64,000 bases of DNA from a virus. A program made the position numbers and the translations under genes. A model generated the notes under the pieces. That model was not told the origin of the DNA. It saw only the letters and a program-made list of their open reading frames with translations, and did no database searches. Positions 56,661 through 63,825 of the stretch are shown here, one piece after another. The stretch covers positions 62,001-126,000 of the IMG/VR virus record IMGVR_UViG_3300027969_000044; one strand, given 5' to 3'. Each line of letters opens with the position of its first letter. Position 1 is the first letter of the stretch.

Positions 56661-57590
56661 ATGGCTATTATAAAAACTATGACCCTAACATCCTCACCCG
56701 TAACAGGTAGAAAGGTAAGATACTTAAACAATAAGGACTTACTAGCAGAGATACACAAAAGCAAGATTACATTTTCGAGCTTTACTAGCCCGGATTATAC
56801 ACAACACGACATAATTTTAACAAATTTAGATAAAGTTAACGTCCGTACTGTAGCAGAGGCCAAAAGAAATAGGGCTAAACGTATTGGAATAGAAATTTTT
56901 ACCAAAGCAAGATTAGCCGGCGATAAAAAAATCAAGTTAGCAGAATGTACTCCTGACTACAAAACAATTGCAAAGACAGATGTTGTAATACGCATCATGA
57001 CATTTGATCATATTCCGTCTGCGCCAGGACGTAAAAAGACAGTAAAAAGCACTGCCGATGCCCACGACAAAGTTAATTTTCCTCCATTCCAACATTGGAA
57101 ATATGACGATGCTGATCAATTAAGTTGTGTCGGAAAGAGTCATTGGAAAGGTCCGTTAGACACTGGACACTTTAGCAAAGAACACGGACGTATTACTGAA
57201 AATTTAGGTAAAATGTTTATTAAGTTATCCGAAAGATATGCCCAAAGAAGCAACTGGCGTGGATATACATATAACGAAGAAATGCGCGGGCAGGCAATTT
57301 TACAATTAAGTCAAATTGGTCTACAGTTTGACGAATCCAAGTCAGAAAATCCGTTTGCTTATTACACAGCGGCGGTTACTAACAGCTTTACTCGTGTATT
57401 GAACATTGAAAAAAAGAACCAAAATATCCGTGACGACTTGTTACAGGATAACGGATTTATGCCAAGTTTAACAAGACAAACAGCGGCTGAATACGCAGAA
57501 GAAAATGCTCGACAAGCGGAATTATATAAGAACTTTCGTATGCCAAAATCAGAGGATGTCCCGGACGAAGAACCTAGTGAAGAGGCTTGA
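56661..57590 (+). CDS. gp55: Late-transcription sigma factor gp55
   Basis: 309 residues, much longer than T4 gp55 (about 185). The diagnostic region is NLGKMFIKLSERYAQRSNWRGYTYNEEMRGQAILQ (given as key runs: KLSERYAQRSNW, YTYNEEMRGQAI), then QFDESKSENPFAYYTAAVTN and the helix IEKKNQNIRDDLL, as in the sigma region 2-like core of T4-type late factors. gp55 directs host polymerase to NATAAATA promoters such as those at 61770 and 63794. The N-terminal 160 residues are an extension (VTGRKVRYLNNKDLLAEIHK) I do not recognise. A perfect ribosome site precedes it. Confidence 0.9.
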   Translation: MAIIKTMTLTSSPVTGRKVRYLNNKDLLAEIHKSKITFSSFTSPDYTQHDIILTNLDKVNVRTVAEAKRNRAKRIGIEIFTKARLAGDKKIKLAECTPDYKTIAKTDVVIRIMTFDHIPSAPGRKKTVKSTADAHDKVNFPPFQHWKYDDADQLSCVGKSHWKGPLDTGHFSKEHGRITENLGKMFIKLSERYAQRSNWRGYTYNEEMRGQAILQLSQIGLQFDESKSENPFAYYTAAVTNSFTRVLNIEKKNQNIRDDLLQDNGFMPSLTRQTAAEYAEENARQAELYKNFRMPKSEDVPDEEPSEEA

Positions 57591-57616
57591 CCTTTACAGA
57601 ATAAATCTGTTATACT
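57587..57616 (+). promoter_or_regulatory. Predicted sigma70 promoter for gp47/gp46
   Basis: TTGACC (57587-57592) and TATACT (57611-57616), 18-base spacer, overlapping the end of gp55. An AGGAG ribosome site at 57623-57627 lies ten bases before the gp47 ATG. Confidence 0.5.
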
Positions 57617-57636
57617 AATTCTAGGAGATTCTATTA

Positions 57637-58650
57637 ATGGCACTTTTTAAGAAAGTAGCATGTTTTACCGACATACACTTTGGACTAAAATCAAATAGTC
57701 AATTACATAATCAAGATTGCGAAGACTTCGTTGATTGGTTTATCGAAACATCAAAAAAGGAAGGTTGTGAAACTGCAATCTTCCTAGGTGATTGGCATCA
57801 TAACCGTAACTCAATTAACTTAATTACGTTAGACACATCGATCCGCTGCCTGGAAAAATTAGGAGCGGCCTTCGAGCAGTTCTATTGGTTTCCAGGTAAC
57901 CACGATCTGTTCTATAAAGACAAGCGTGATATTCATAGTTCTGCGTTTGGGCGTCACATTCCAGGTGTAACTGTTGTTGATCGTGTTACAACAATTGACA
58001 ATGTTACCTTGGTTCCTTGGCTAATTGGCGACGAGTGGAAAACTATTAGTCAAGTTAAGAGCAAATACATGTTTGGGCACTTTGAATTGCCCTTGTTCTA
58101 CATGAACGCAATGGTACAAATGCCCGATCATGGTGAATTACAAGCAAGTCACTTCAAACATCAGGACTATGTGTTTAGTGGACACTTCCACAAACGTCAA
58201 CAACGTGACAAAATTATCTACATGGGCAATGCGTTTCCGCACAATTTTGCCGATACATGGGACGATGCTCGAGGTATGATGACCTTAGAGTGGGACAGTG
58301 AGCCGCAGTTTATTGACTGGCCAGACTGTCCTAAGTATAGAACCGTCAAACTAAGCAGGCTAATTGACGAAAAAGATACTATTATGAAAAGTAAGATGTA
58401 TCTAAAAGTTAATCTTGATATCGATATTACATTTGAGGAAGCAAACTTCATCAAAGAAACCTATATGGTCGAACATGATATTAGAGAAATTAGTCTAATA
58501 CAAGAAAAAAGCAATGTAGATGGCACATCTGATGACTTACCTGATAGTAAGTTTGAAAGTGTTGATCAGATTGTAACAGAACAACTGGTTAATATCGAGT
58601 CTAAGGACTTTGATAAAGCAATTTTACTGGACATTTATAATAATCTCTAA
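57637..58650 (+). CDS. gp47: Recombination nuclease subunit gp47 (SbcD/Mre11-type)
   Basis: 337 residues of the metallophosphatase nuclease family. Metal motifs in order: FTDIHFGLK near residue 10, FLGDWHHNRNS near 48, WFPGNHDLFY near 86 and VFSGHFHKRQQR near 178. With gp46 it forms the T4 recombination nuclease that processes DNA ends for recombination-dependent replication. Its stop overlaps the gp46 start as TAATG, so the two subunits are made together. Confidence 0.92.
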   Translation: MALFKKVACFTDIHFGLKSNSQLHNQDCEDFVDWFIETSKKEGCETAIFLGDWHHNRNSINLITLDTSIRCLEKLGAAFEQFYWFPGNHDLFYKDKRDIHSSAFGRHIPGVTVVDRVTTIDNVTLVPWLIGDEWKTISQVKSKYMFGHFELPLFYMNAMVQMPDHGELQASHFKHQDYVFSGHFHKRQQRDKIIYMGNAFPHNFADTWDDARGMMTLEWDSEPQFIDWPDCPKYRTVKLSRLIDEKDTIMKSKMYLKVNLDIDITFEEANFIKETYMVEHDIREISLIQEKSNVDGTSDDLPDSKFESVDQIVTEQLVNIESKDFDKAILLDIYNNL

Positions 58651-60431
58651 TGTTTAAAATAAAAAATATAACTGTAAAAAACTTTATGAGTGTGGGCAAC
58701 CAGACTCAAGCAGTCGACTTTGACAAAGAAGCATTGACGCTAGTACTAGGTGAGAATATGGACCTAGGCGGCGACGACAGCGGAAGTCGAAACGGCACGG
58801 GCAAAACTACTATTGTCAATGCGCTATGCTATGCTCTGTACGGCAATGCGCTTACAAACATTAAAAAAGAAAACTTAATCAACAAAACTAACGGCAAAGG
58901 CATGTTGGTCACTGTTGAATTTGACAACGACGGCGCAAGTTATCGTATTGAACGCGGTCGTAAGCCCAACGTACTCAAGTTATTTGTTAATAACGAGCAA
59001 AAGAAAGCCAACGACGAAGACGAAAGTCAAGGCGATAGCCGCGAAACGCAGAAATTTATTGAACAGATGCTTGGTATGGCTCCTACAATGTTCAAGCATT
59101 TAGTTGCGTTAAACACATATACAGAGCCGTTCTTGTCTATGAAGGCAGCAGAACAGCGCGAAGTTATTGAACAACTTCTGGGTATTACACTTCTAAGCGA
59201 AAAAGCTGAGGGTCTTAAACTATTAGTCAAGACTACTAAAGATAACATTCAGCAAGAAACATTTAAGATAGAAGGCGTCAAAACTGCCAACGAAAATGTA
59301 CAGAAAAGTATCAACAGTTTACAAATTAAGAGCAATGCTTGGGACAGTAGGCAACAATCTGAACTTGAAAACTTAGGCAAAGCGATTGTAAACTTAGAGA
59401 GCGTTGACATTGATGAAGAACTTCGACTACACGAGTCTACAAAAGTGTGGACTGAAAACAATACCAAACTAAAAGATCTAACAAAACTAAAGTCTAGTCT
59501 TGAGTCATCTAAGATTCAAGCGGACAAAGCATTAAAGAAATATGAAACTGAAATTAAAACGCTTGCGAATAAGACCTGCCCTTCGTGTGAACAGGAATTA
59601 CATGATCACAAGCATGAAGAAATGTTGGCCACAGCCCAAAAAGATTACGACGACAGTTTAATTTACAGTAAAAAAGTTAATAAAGATTTAACAAATGTAA
59701 ACAAACAAATTGAAGACATTGGAGAACCTGGAAGGAAACCAATTACATTCTATGACGCCGAAGTAGATGCGCTGGGTCATAAGAATAATCTTGCCAGCCT
59801 CGAAAGAAGCCTTCACGAAAAAGCGTTGGAGGGAAACCCTTACGCGGAACAAATTCAAGAATTAACACACACAGCATTGGTCGAAATTGACTGGACTCCT
59901 GTTAATGATCTAGTCAAACTAAGAGATCATCAAGAATTTTTATTAAAGTTGTTAACAAACAAGGACAGCTTTATTCGTAAAAAGATTATTGATCAAAACT
60001 TGACATATCTAAACAAACGTCTAGGATATTATATCGACAAGTTAGGTCTACCGCATAGAGTGATATTTCAAAACGATCTAAATGTTGAGATTACTCAACT
60101 AGGACAGGACTTAGATTTTGATAACCTAAGTCGAGGCGAGCGGAATCGTTTGATTTTGTCGCTAAGTTTTGCGTTTAGAGATGTGTGGGAAAACTTATAC
60201 AAGCACGTTAACCTGCTATTCATTGATGAACTAATTGATTCCGGTATGGACGCCGCTGGCGTTGAAGCGGGATTGGCAGTTCTTAAGAAGATGGCTCGTG
60301 AACGTAACAAGAACATTTACCTAATCAGTCACAAAGATGAATTAATTGGACGGGTAAACAACGTCCTTAAAGTAATTAAGGAAAACGGATTTACCAATTA
60401 TTCAAATTCAGCCGACTACATAGAAGAATGA
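58650..60431 (+). CDS. gp46: Recombination nuclease ATPase subunit gp46 (SbcC/Rad50-type)
   Basis: 593 residues. Walker A RNGTGKTTIVN near residue 50 (with a short Asp/Gly insert before it), a zinc-hook CPSCEQ near 310 between two long coiled-coil arms, LSRGERNRLILSLSFA as the ABC signature near 490 and LLFIDELIDSGMD as Walker B near 525, followed by LISHKDELIG. All parts of a Rad50-type ATPase are present. It acts with gp47 on DNA ends. Confidence 0.94.
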   Translation: MFKIKNITVKNFMSVGNQTQAVDFDKEALTLVLGENMDLGGDDSGSRNGTGKTTIVNALCYALYGNALTNIKKENLINKTNGKGMLVTVEFDNDGASYRIERGRKPNVLKLFVNNEQKKANDEDESQGDSRETQKFIEQMLGMAPTMFKHLVALNTYTEPFLSMKAAEQREVIEQLLGITLLSEKAEGLKLLVKTTKDNIQQETFKIEGVKTANENVQKSINSLQIKSNAWDSRQQSELENLGKAIVNLESVDIDEELRLHESTKVWTENNTKLKDLTKLKSSLESSKIQADKALKKYETEIKTLANKTCPSCEQELHDHKHEEMLATAQKDYDDSLIYSKKVNKDLTNVNKQIEDIGEPGRKPITFYDAEVDALGHKNNLASLERSLHEKALEGNPYAEQIQELTHTALVEIDWTPVNDLVKLRDHQEFLLKLLTNKDSFIRKKIIDQNLTYLNKRLGYYIDKLGLPHRVIFQNDLNVEITQLGQDLDFDNLSRGERNRLILSLSFAFRDVWENLYKHVNLLFIDELIDSGMDAAGVEAGLAVLKKMARERNKNIYLISHKDELIGRVNNVLKVIKENGFTNYSNSADYIEE

Positions 60432-60682
60432 GAATAAACAAGTACAGAGAGCTATACAAAGCGTATTTAGATCTATTAGTTGATCTTCATAATGCCAATA
60501 TTGACTTTGAGAGAAAACAAACTCAACGAGCAACTAGGGAATTAAGAAGAGTACTAAGTGATATGCGTAGAGTAACTGTTCCGCTTAGAGATGAAATTAT
60601 TCTTTTACATCGCGAGATGAAAGCTGAACAACAGGCTCGTTGGGCTGAGAAAAATAAACAAAAAGGAAAACCAAATGAGTAA
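60428..60682 (+). CDS. Small basic coiled-coil protein of unknown function
   Basis: 84 residues, strongly helical and rich in Arg, Lys, Glu and Leu, with four-base overlap on gp46 and an eight-base overlap on the next gene. The tail AEQQARWAEKNKQKGKPN is basic. The sequence has no known domain but its position suggests a DNA-processing partner. Could be expressed from gp46's transcript. Confidence 0.52.
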   Translation: MRINKYRELYKAYLDLLVDLHNANIDFERKQTQRATRELRRVLSDMRRVTVPLRDEIILLHREMKAEQQARWAEKNKQKGKPNE

Positions 60683-60872
60683 TACAGTTGAACAACTACA
60701 ACAACAAGTCGCAGAATTCTTAGCAGAAGATGCAAAATTTACATCGGGCAATAGCGCCGCAGGTACTCGTGCTCGTAAAGCATTAGGCGAAGTTGGCAAG
60801 CTAGTTAAAGCTCGTCGTAATGAAATCACTGCCGAGAAAAACGCTCGCAAGGAAGCCAAGGTTACAAAGTAA
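60675..60872 (+). CDS. Histone H1/Hc1-like small DNA-binding protein
   Basis: 65 residues. The core SGNSAAGTRARKALGEVGKL (residues about 24-43) with the following KARRNEITAEKNARKEAK matches the AGTRARKAL-type signature of bacterial histone H1/Hc1-like proteins, which bind and compact DNA non-specifically. The acidic N-terminus (QQQVAEFLAEDAK) precedes it. An AAAAGGAAA stretch lies before the ATG. The family assignment is from a short motif only. Confidence 0.5.
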   Translation: MSNTVEQLQQQVAEFLAEDAKFTSGNSAAGTRARKALGEVGKLVKARRNEITAEKNARKEAKVTK

Positions 60873-60875
60873 TCA

Positions 60876-61304
60876 ATGACTTGGTACCACAAAGGTTCCA
60901 TAGTTACGGAACTGCCTGAAGATTGCGTGGGATTTGTTTATCTTATCTCTTGTAATACTTCTGGCAGGCTCTATATTGGCAAAAAATTAGCAAAGTTTAG
61001 TAAAACGACCTACAAGACGGTAACGTTGAAGAACGGCACAAAGAAGAAAAAGAAGATCCGAAGCAAAATTGATTCGGACTGGCAAGATTATTATGGCTCA
61101 AATATAGAACTCAACAAAGATGTTGAGCTTCATGGCAAAGACAATTTCACAAGAGAAATATTGCACTACTGTAAAAGCAAAGCAGAAACAAGTTACATTG
61201 AGGCCCGCGAACAATTCGACCGCAAAGTATTAGAATCAAACGAATACTACAACGGACAAATCTCTGTCCGTGTCCATGGCTCCCATATAAAAAATAAAAT
61301 TTAG
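60876..61304 (+). CDS. GIY-YIG nuclease-like protein
   Basis: 142 residues. GFVYLISCNTSGRLYIGKK near residues 19-37 is the GIY-YIG core (Y-L-I and Y-I-G), and SYIEAREQFDRKVL near 111 contains the Glu expected in the active site, with NEYYNGQISVRV following. The protein resembles free-standing phage GIY-YIG enzymes (Seg-type) and lacks visible DNA-binding repeats. A Lys-rich loop (GTKKKKKIRSK) may contact DNA. It could be a homing nuclease or act in DNA repair. Confidence 0.7.
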   Translation: MTWYHKGSIVTELPEDCVGFVYLISCNTSGRLYIGKKLAKFSKTTYKTVTLKNGTKKKKKIRSKIDSDWQDYYGSNIELNKDVELHGKDNFTREILHYCKSKAETSYIEAREQFDRKVLESNEYYNGQISVRVHGSHIKNKI

Positions 61305-61465
61305 GCTCACACGCGGTAATAAGCCAGCGCCAGCAAACATCGGGCGTCCTAAACCTGGATTTTGGATCACAGGGATGGAAATCTCTTGCCGCAAGAGTAC
61401 TCAGCAACTATCCTTTACAGGACGTAGATCGCAAATTCGCCGCGGTTTTGCTGTTTGAAAGATGA
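61294..61465 (+). pseudogene. Decayed or frameshifted small gene after the GIY-YIG nuclease
   Basis: Two adjoining frames both read like protein. In the first (61294-61374) KFRLTRGNKPAPANIGRPK, then PGFWITG; in the second (61373-61465) GWKSLAARVLSNYPLQDVDR, then KFAAVLLFER and a stop. They join smoothly if one G is removed from the GGG at 61372-61374. No ATG, GTG or TTG starts the first half; ATA at 61294 stands where a start would be expected. The gene is either inactivated (start and frame lost), affected by a sequencing error, or uses a frameshift. It explains the unusual GC-richer composition here. Confidence 0.5.
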
Positions 61466-61769
61466 AAAAAGGCAAAAGGAAGGGAGAGAAACCCTGGTTT
61501 ACTATGTATGTTAGCGTATGTATAGTAAATGCCGTTGTATAAAGACGGAGCTCGTGGTACCGGTCAACCGCCACTGTAACTGCTCTAACGCTAGGTGATA
61601 CATGTTCGACTCAGATAATGTTTTCATTTTTTGCCCTGTCTGGGCAAAGTGTGACTGAACGATCTAGATAATACTTAAACTACTTCGTAGTAAAATAATA
61701 GTTTCACACTTAACTAAAAGAAATAAATGCTCTGAGCGTTAGCGAAAGAGCATACGAACGCAGTTCGTA
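61466..61769 (+). ncRNA. Hairpin-rich non-coding region, candidate structured RNA
   Basis: About 300 bases without a protein-like frame, holding stable stems in a row: TTTACTAT/ATAGTAAA (61498-61505, 61522-61529), CCGT/ACGG (61532-61548), GTGG..CGG/CCG..CCAC (61554-61574), TTTGCCC/GGGCAAA (61630-61648), a long-range GTGTGA/TCACAC (61649-61654, 61704-61709) enclosing ACTAC/GTAGT, ATGCTCT/AGAGCAT (61727-61753) and ATACGAAC/GTTCGTAT (61752-61770). A GCCACTGTAA piece resembles a cobalamin-riboswitch core, but the full core is not recognisable. No tRNA fold was found. Transcript strand assumed +. Confidence 0.4.
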
Positions 61770-61777
61770 TATAAATA
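61770..61777 (+). promoter_or_regulatory. T4-type late promoter (exact TATAAATA)
   Basis: An exact TATAAATA, touching the last hairpin of the non-coding region. The expected start lies near 61783, giving a 35-base leader with AGGAG at 61806-61810 before the ATG at 61818. It should make the downstream gene a late gene read with gp55. Confidence 0.68.
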
Positions 61778-61817
61778 AAAGAATACATTTTCCACATATA
61801 GGTTAGGAGTTAACTAA

Positions 61818-62660
61818 ATGAAAATCGCAGAATTAATAACAGAATCACAAACAACTGACGAAGGGGTATTAGGCTCTATCGCAAGTGGCGCAGGTAGTGT
61901 CGTAGGTGCTGTAGGCAAAGGCCTAGGTGCTATATCAGGTGCTTGGAAAGGTGCTAAGGATCAATATCAAAAGGGTCAGGCAGCAGGTCGAGCTCACGTA
62001 GGTGGATGGAAACAGCCAACACCTAAAGATACTTCTGTTCGCGATCAGGAGTTTGCTCGTCTAACAGGTAAAGGCGGTGCCGCAGCCGGAGGCGCTCCAG
62101 CAGGTGGTGGACAAGATCTTGCAGCTCAAATCAAAGCTAAAGAAGCAGAGTTAGCAGATCTAAAAGCACAACAAAAAGCCGCAGGTGCTCAACAAGCTCC
62201 GGCCGCACAAGAACCAACTCCTCTTGCTCCTCCTCCAAAGACTGAGCCAGGTATTGGTCAAGCAGTTAACTCAAACAATGCCGCAAGTACAAACACAGCA
62301 CCATCTCCAGTTAAAGAGCCAGCTGTAAATTCTCTAGCACCTACTGATCCAGTTGGAAATGCTGTTCCGGGTGCTGACAAAGTAGCGCCAGATGCAGCAA
62401 CACAAGCAAGAATTGATGCCGCTCCGCAAGGCTATGACGGCGAGACCGGAAAACCAGTTGCTCCAGCAGGACAACCAAATTTACAAGTACAACAAGGCGG
62501 AAAGAATCCGGCACTTGATGCTCGTAGGGCCGCATTAGAAAAGAGTAAAGCAGATACAGCCGCAGGTAAAGGCGTAACTGGTGCTATGCAAAATATTAAG
62601 AAGACAGCAACTAATGAAGATGTCGAATTCTACAGCAACTTCTTAGGGCGTATGCTTTAA
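61818..62660 (+). CDS. Ala/Gly/Pro-rich late protein, probably virion-associated
   Basis: 280 residues, preceded by an exact late promoter and an AGGAG site. The N-terminus MKIAELITESQTTDEGVLGS is followed by a Gly/Ala-rich amphipathic stretch (IASGAGSVVGAVGKGLGAIS). The middle is a long Ala/Gln/Pro linker with a helix (KAKEAELADLKAQQKAAGA), and the C-terminus is DVEFYSNFLGRML, a pattern often seen at the ends of T4-like phage small virion proteins. Possible head or injected protein; this is inference. Its stop overlaps the opposite-strand gene's end. Confidence 0.55.
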   Translation: MKIAELITESQTTDEGVLGSIASGAGSVVGAVGKGLGAISGAWKGAKDQYQKGQAAGRAHVGGWKQPTPKDTSVRDQEFARLTGKGGAAAGGAPAGGGQDLAAQIKAKEAELADLKAQQKAAGAQQAPAAQEPTPLAPPPKTEPGIGQAVNSNNAASTNTAPSPVKEPAVNSLAPTDPVGNAVPGADKVAPDAATQARIDAAPQGYDGETGKPVAPAGQPNLQVQQGGKNPALDARRAALEKSKADTAAGKGVTGAMQNIKKTATNEDVEFYSNFLGRML

Positions 62661-63753
62661 AAGAACGGCAAGCCTGTATCTTTAGTAGTTTCTAAATTAC
62701 TTTTTATTAAGTCAGAAATGGCAATTCGACTGTCCCAGTCCAGTTGCCATGCTTCTTCTATAGTTAATCCGCCTCGCATATACCAACAAAGTTTAAATAA
62801 TTCTTTACGAAGTGCGTTTGATTCGTTTTCGAGGCTCTTAACGTACTCTATAATCTCTTCGTCAGTAAATGTTAAGAGCCGTTGCCGAAAAAACTTGCGT
62901 TGTCAAATCCTATAGGAACTAGATAAGTTTCGGGGGCACCTAAATCAATTTGTTCAGGTGTTGACTGTACTGTTAACGGTTGCAGACCGTTATCTGTTTT
63001 TAGTTTATCAATTTGGGTCTGTATCTTAGTAAACACATCTTTGTCTGCATTTTGGACAAATTCTAAAATAAAATTTGGATCTTCTACAACAGTATCTGGT
63101 GTTTTAATAGCATATATGCTGTCGGCAATTAACTTAACGGTAACATCTGTCATAACGCTAAAGCTACGGTTAAATGCTGTTAGTTTGTCTTCGTCACTTA
63201 TCTTATCATCGTTAACAATTTGCATTACTTTTTGTGCTTCGAACGATTTAAGTCCTGTGTCGGTCAAGTGTTTATAAGTTAGAGGACGAATAAAGCAAGT
63301 AATATTTTCATTAATAACAACCTCGTCGTTCCATATTGTTCGTTGATAAATGCTATCTAACAGCATTCGAAGGTCGACGCTATGATCAACTGTTTCAGTT
63401 GTGTTTGGCACCACATGAGTAATTTCCATCATTTCACCGTAGGTTGCCAGACGTATAGCAATTAAAATAGCATCTAAGTCAACGTTTGGAGTTTTCCATG
63501 CATCTTTAATATTAGGAATACAACTTTGTATAACGTCAACAATACCTTGCCCGTTCATTAAGGCATCGGGAGTTTTAAATGTTAGCTCGTCTTTTGCGGT
63601 CATTGAGTAAACAGGAATTTCTTTGTTTTCTGAGTAATCAATAGAACCATTCTCCCAAAATGCTCCCTGGCTTGGGAGTCTAATATAAATTTTTGGTTGA
63701 CGCATATATTGCATCAACGGATTTTGTTTTGGTGGTTGCTTGAAAGTTGCCAT
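62657..63753 (-). CDS. Predicted -1 frameshift product of the gp26-family gene (tail assembly chaperone type)
   Basis: After the codons TTT TTC (62887-62892, - strand) a -1 slip continues for 76 codons to a stop at 62657, giving about 365 residues. The added part has a coiled-coil-like FTDEEIIEYVKSLENES, then KELFKLCWYMRGGLTIEEAW and a conserved-looking end ETTKDTGLPFF. It has no ATG, GTG or TTG before its middle (the first ATG is in YMRGG), so it cannot easily be a separate gene. The layout matches tail chaperones such as lambda gpG/gpGT. Frameshifting itself is predicted, not shown. Confidence 0.7.
62833..62893 (-). promoter_or_regulatory. Programmed -1 ribosomal frameshift signal
   Basis: On the - strand a slippery heptamer T TTT TTC (62887-62893) in the zero frame is followed after six bases (GGCAAC, 62881-62886) by GGCTCTTAAC (62871-62880). 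This pairs perfectly with GTTAAGAGCC (62833-62842) across a 28-base loop. The 10-bp stem covers the zero-frame stop. Heptamer, spacer and stem are the canonical three parts of a -1 signal. Confidence 0.75.
62872..63753 (-). CDS. gp26: gp26-family baseplate/tail assembly protein (0-frame product)
   Basis: 293 residues from the ATG at 63753, which has a GGAG site seven bases upstream; the earlier ATG at 63777 lacks one. KIYIRLPSQGAFWENGS, IPVYSMTAKDELTFKTPDAL and MNGQGIVDVIQSCIPNIKDAW are the T4 gp26-type core, followed by LDAILIAIRLATYGEMMEI. gp26 is needed for baseplate hub assembly. The reading frame stops at 62872, but a frameshift signal sits just before it, and a second product is likely (next feature). 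Late promoter at 63794. Confidence 0.8.
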   Translation of the reverse strand: MATFKQPPKQNPLMQYMRQPKIYIRLPSQGAFWENGSIDYSENKEIPVYSMTAKDELTFKTPDALMNGQGIVDVIQSCIPNIKDAWKTPNVDLDAILIAIRLATYGEMMEITHVVPNTTETVDHSVDLRMLLDSIYQRTIWNDEVVINENITCFIRPLTYKHLTDTGLKSFEAQKVMQIVNDDKISDEDKLTAFNRSFSVMTDVTVKLIADSIYAIKTPDTVVEDPNFILEFVQNADKDVFTKIQTQIDKLKTDNGLQPLTVQSTPEQIDLGAPETYLVPIGFDNASFFGNGS

Positions 63754-63793
63754 TTTTGATCTCCAATAAATAAACAATGTGTATAGTACTCTT

Positions 63794-63801
63794 TATTTAT
63801 A
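63794..63801 (-). promoter_or_regulatory. T4-type late promoter (exact TATAAATA on the - strand)
   Basis: Exact late element 41 bases before the gp26-family start codon, giving a leader of about 35 bases that contains GGAG. Fits late expression with gp55. Confidence 0.68.
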
Positions 63802-63825
63802 TTAGCACTTAACCCCAGGAATTTT

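Noticed and set aside
61570-61604. Partial likeness to a cobalamin riboswitch (GCCACTGTAA followed by AGGTGATACATG)
   Set aside because: The other core elements (GGGAA, GGTG..CC) cannot be placed and the downstream gene has no link to cobalamin. A covariance search would decide.
61604-61612. GTTCGACTC, the conserved T-loop of tRNA/tmRNA
   Set aside because: The flanking bases pair at only three of five T-stem positions and no acceptor, D or anticodon arms are present.
61630-61648. TTTGCCC/GGGCAAA hairpin as an intrinsic terminator
   Set aside because: The T-run is before the stem on the + strand and an A-run would follow on the - strand, so neither direction has a proper U-tail.
60876-61817. 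Group I intron with the GIY-YIG gene as its homing nuclease
   Set aside because: No interrupted gene flanks the region and no P7-type pairing partner for the GACTC element was found.
63754-63777. Longer N-terminus (MFIYWRSK) for the gp26-family protein
   Set aside because: The GGAG ribosome site lies inside it and correctly spaced for the ATG at 63753, and the gp26-type sequence starts there.
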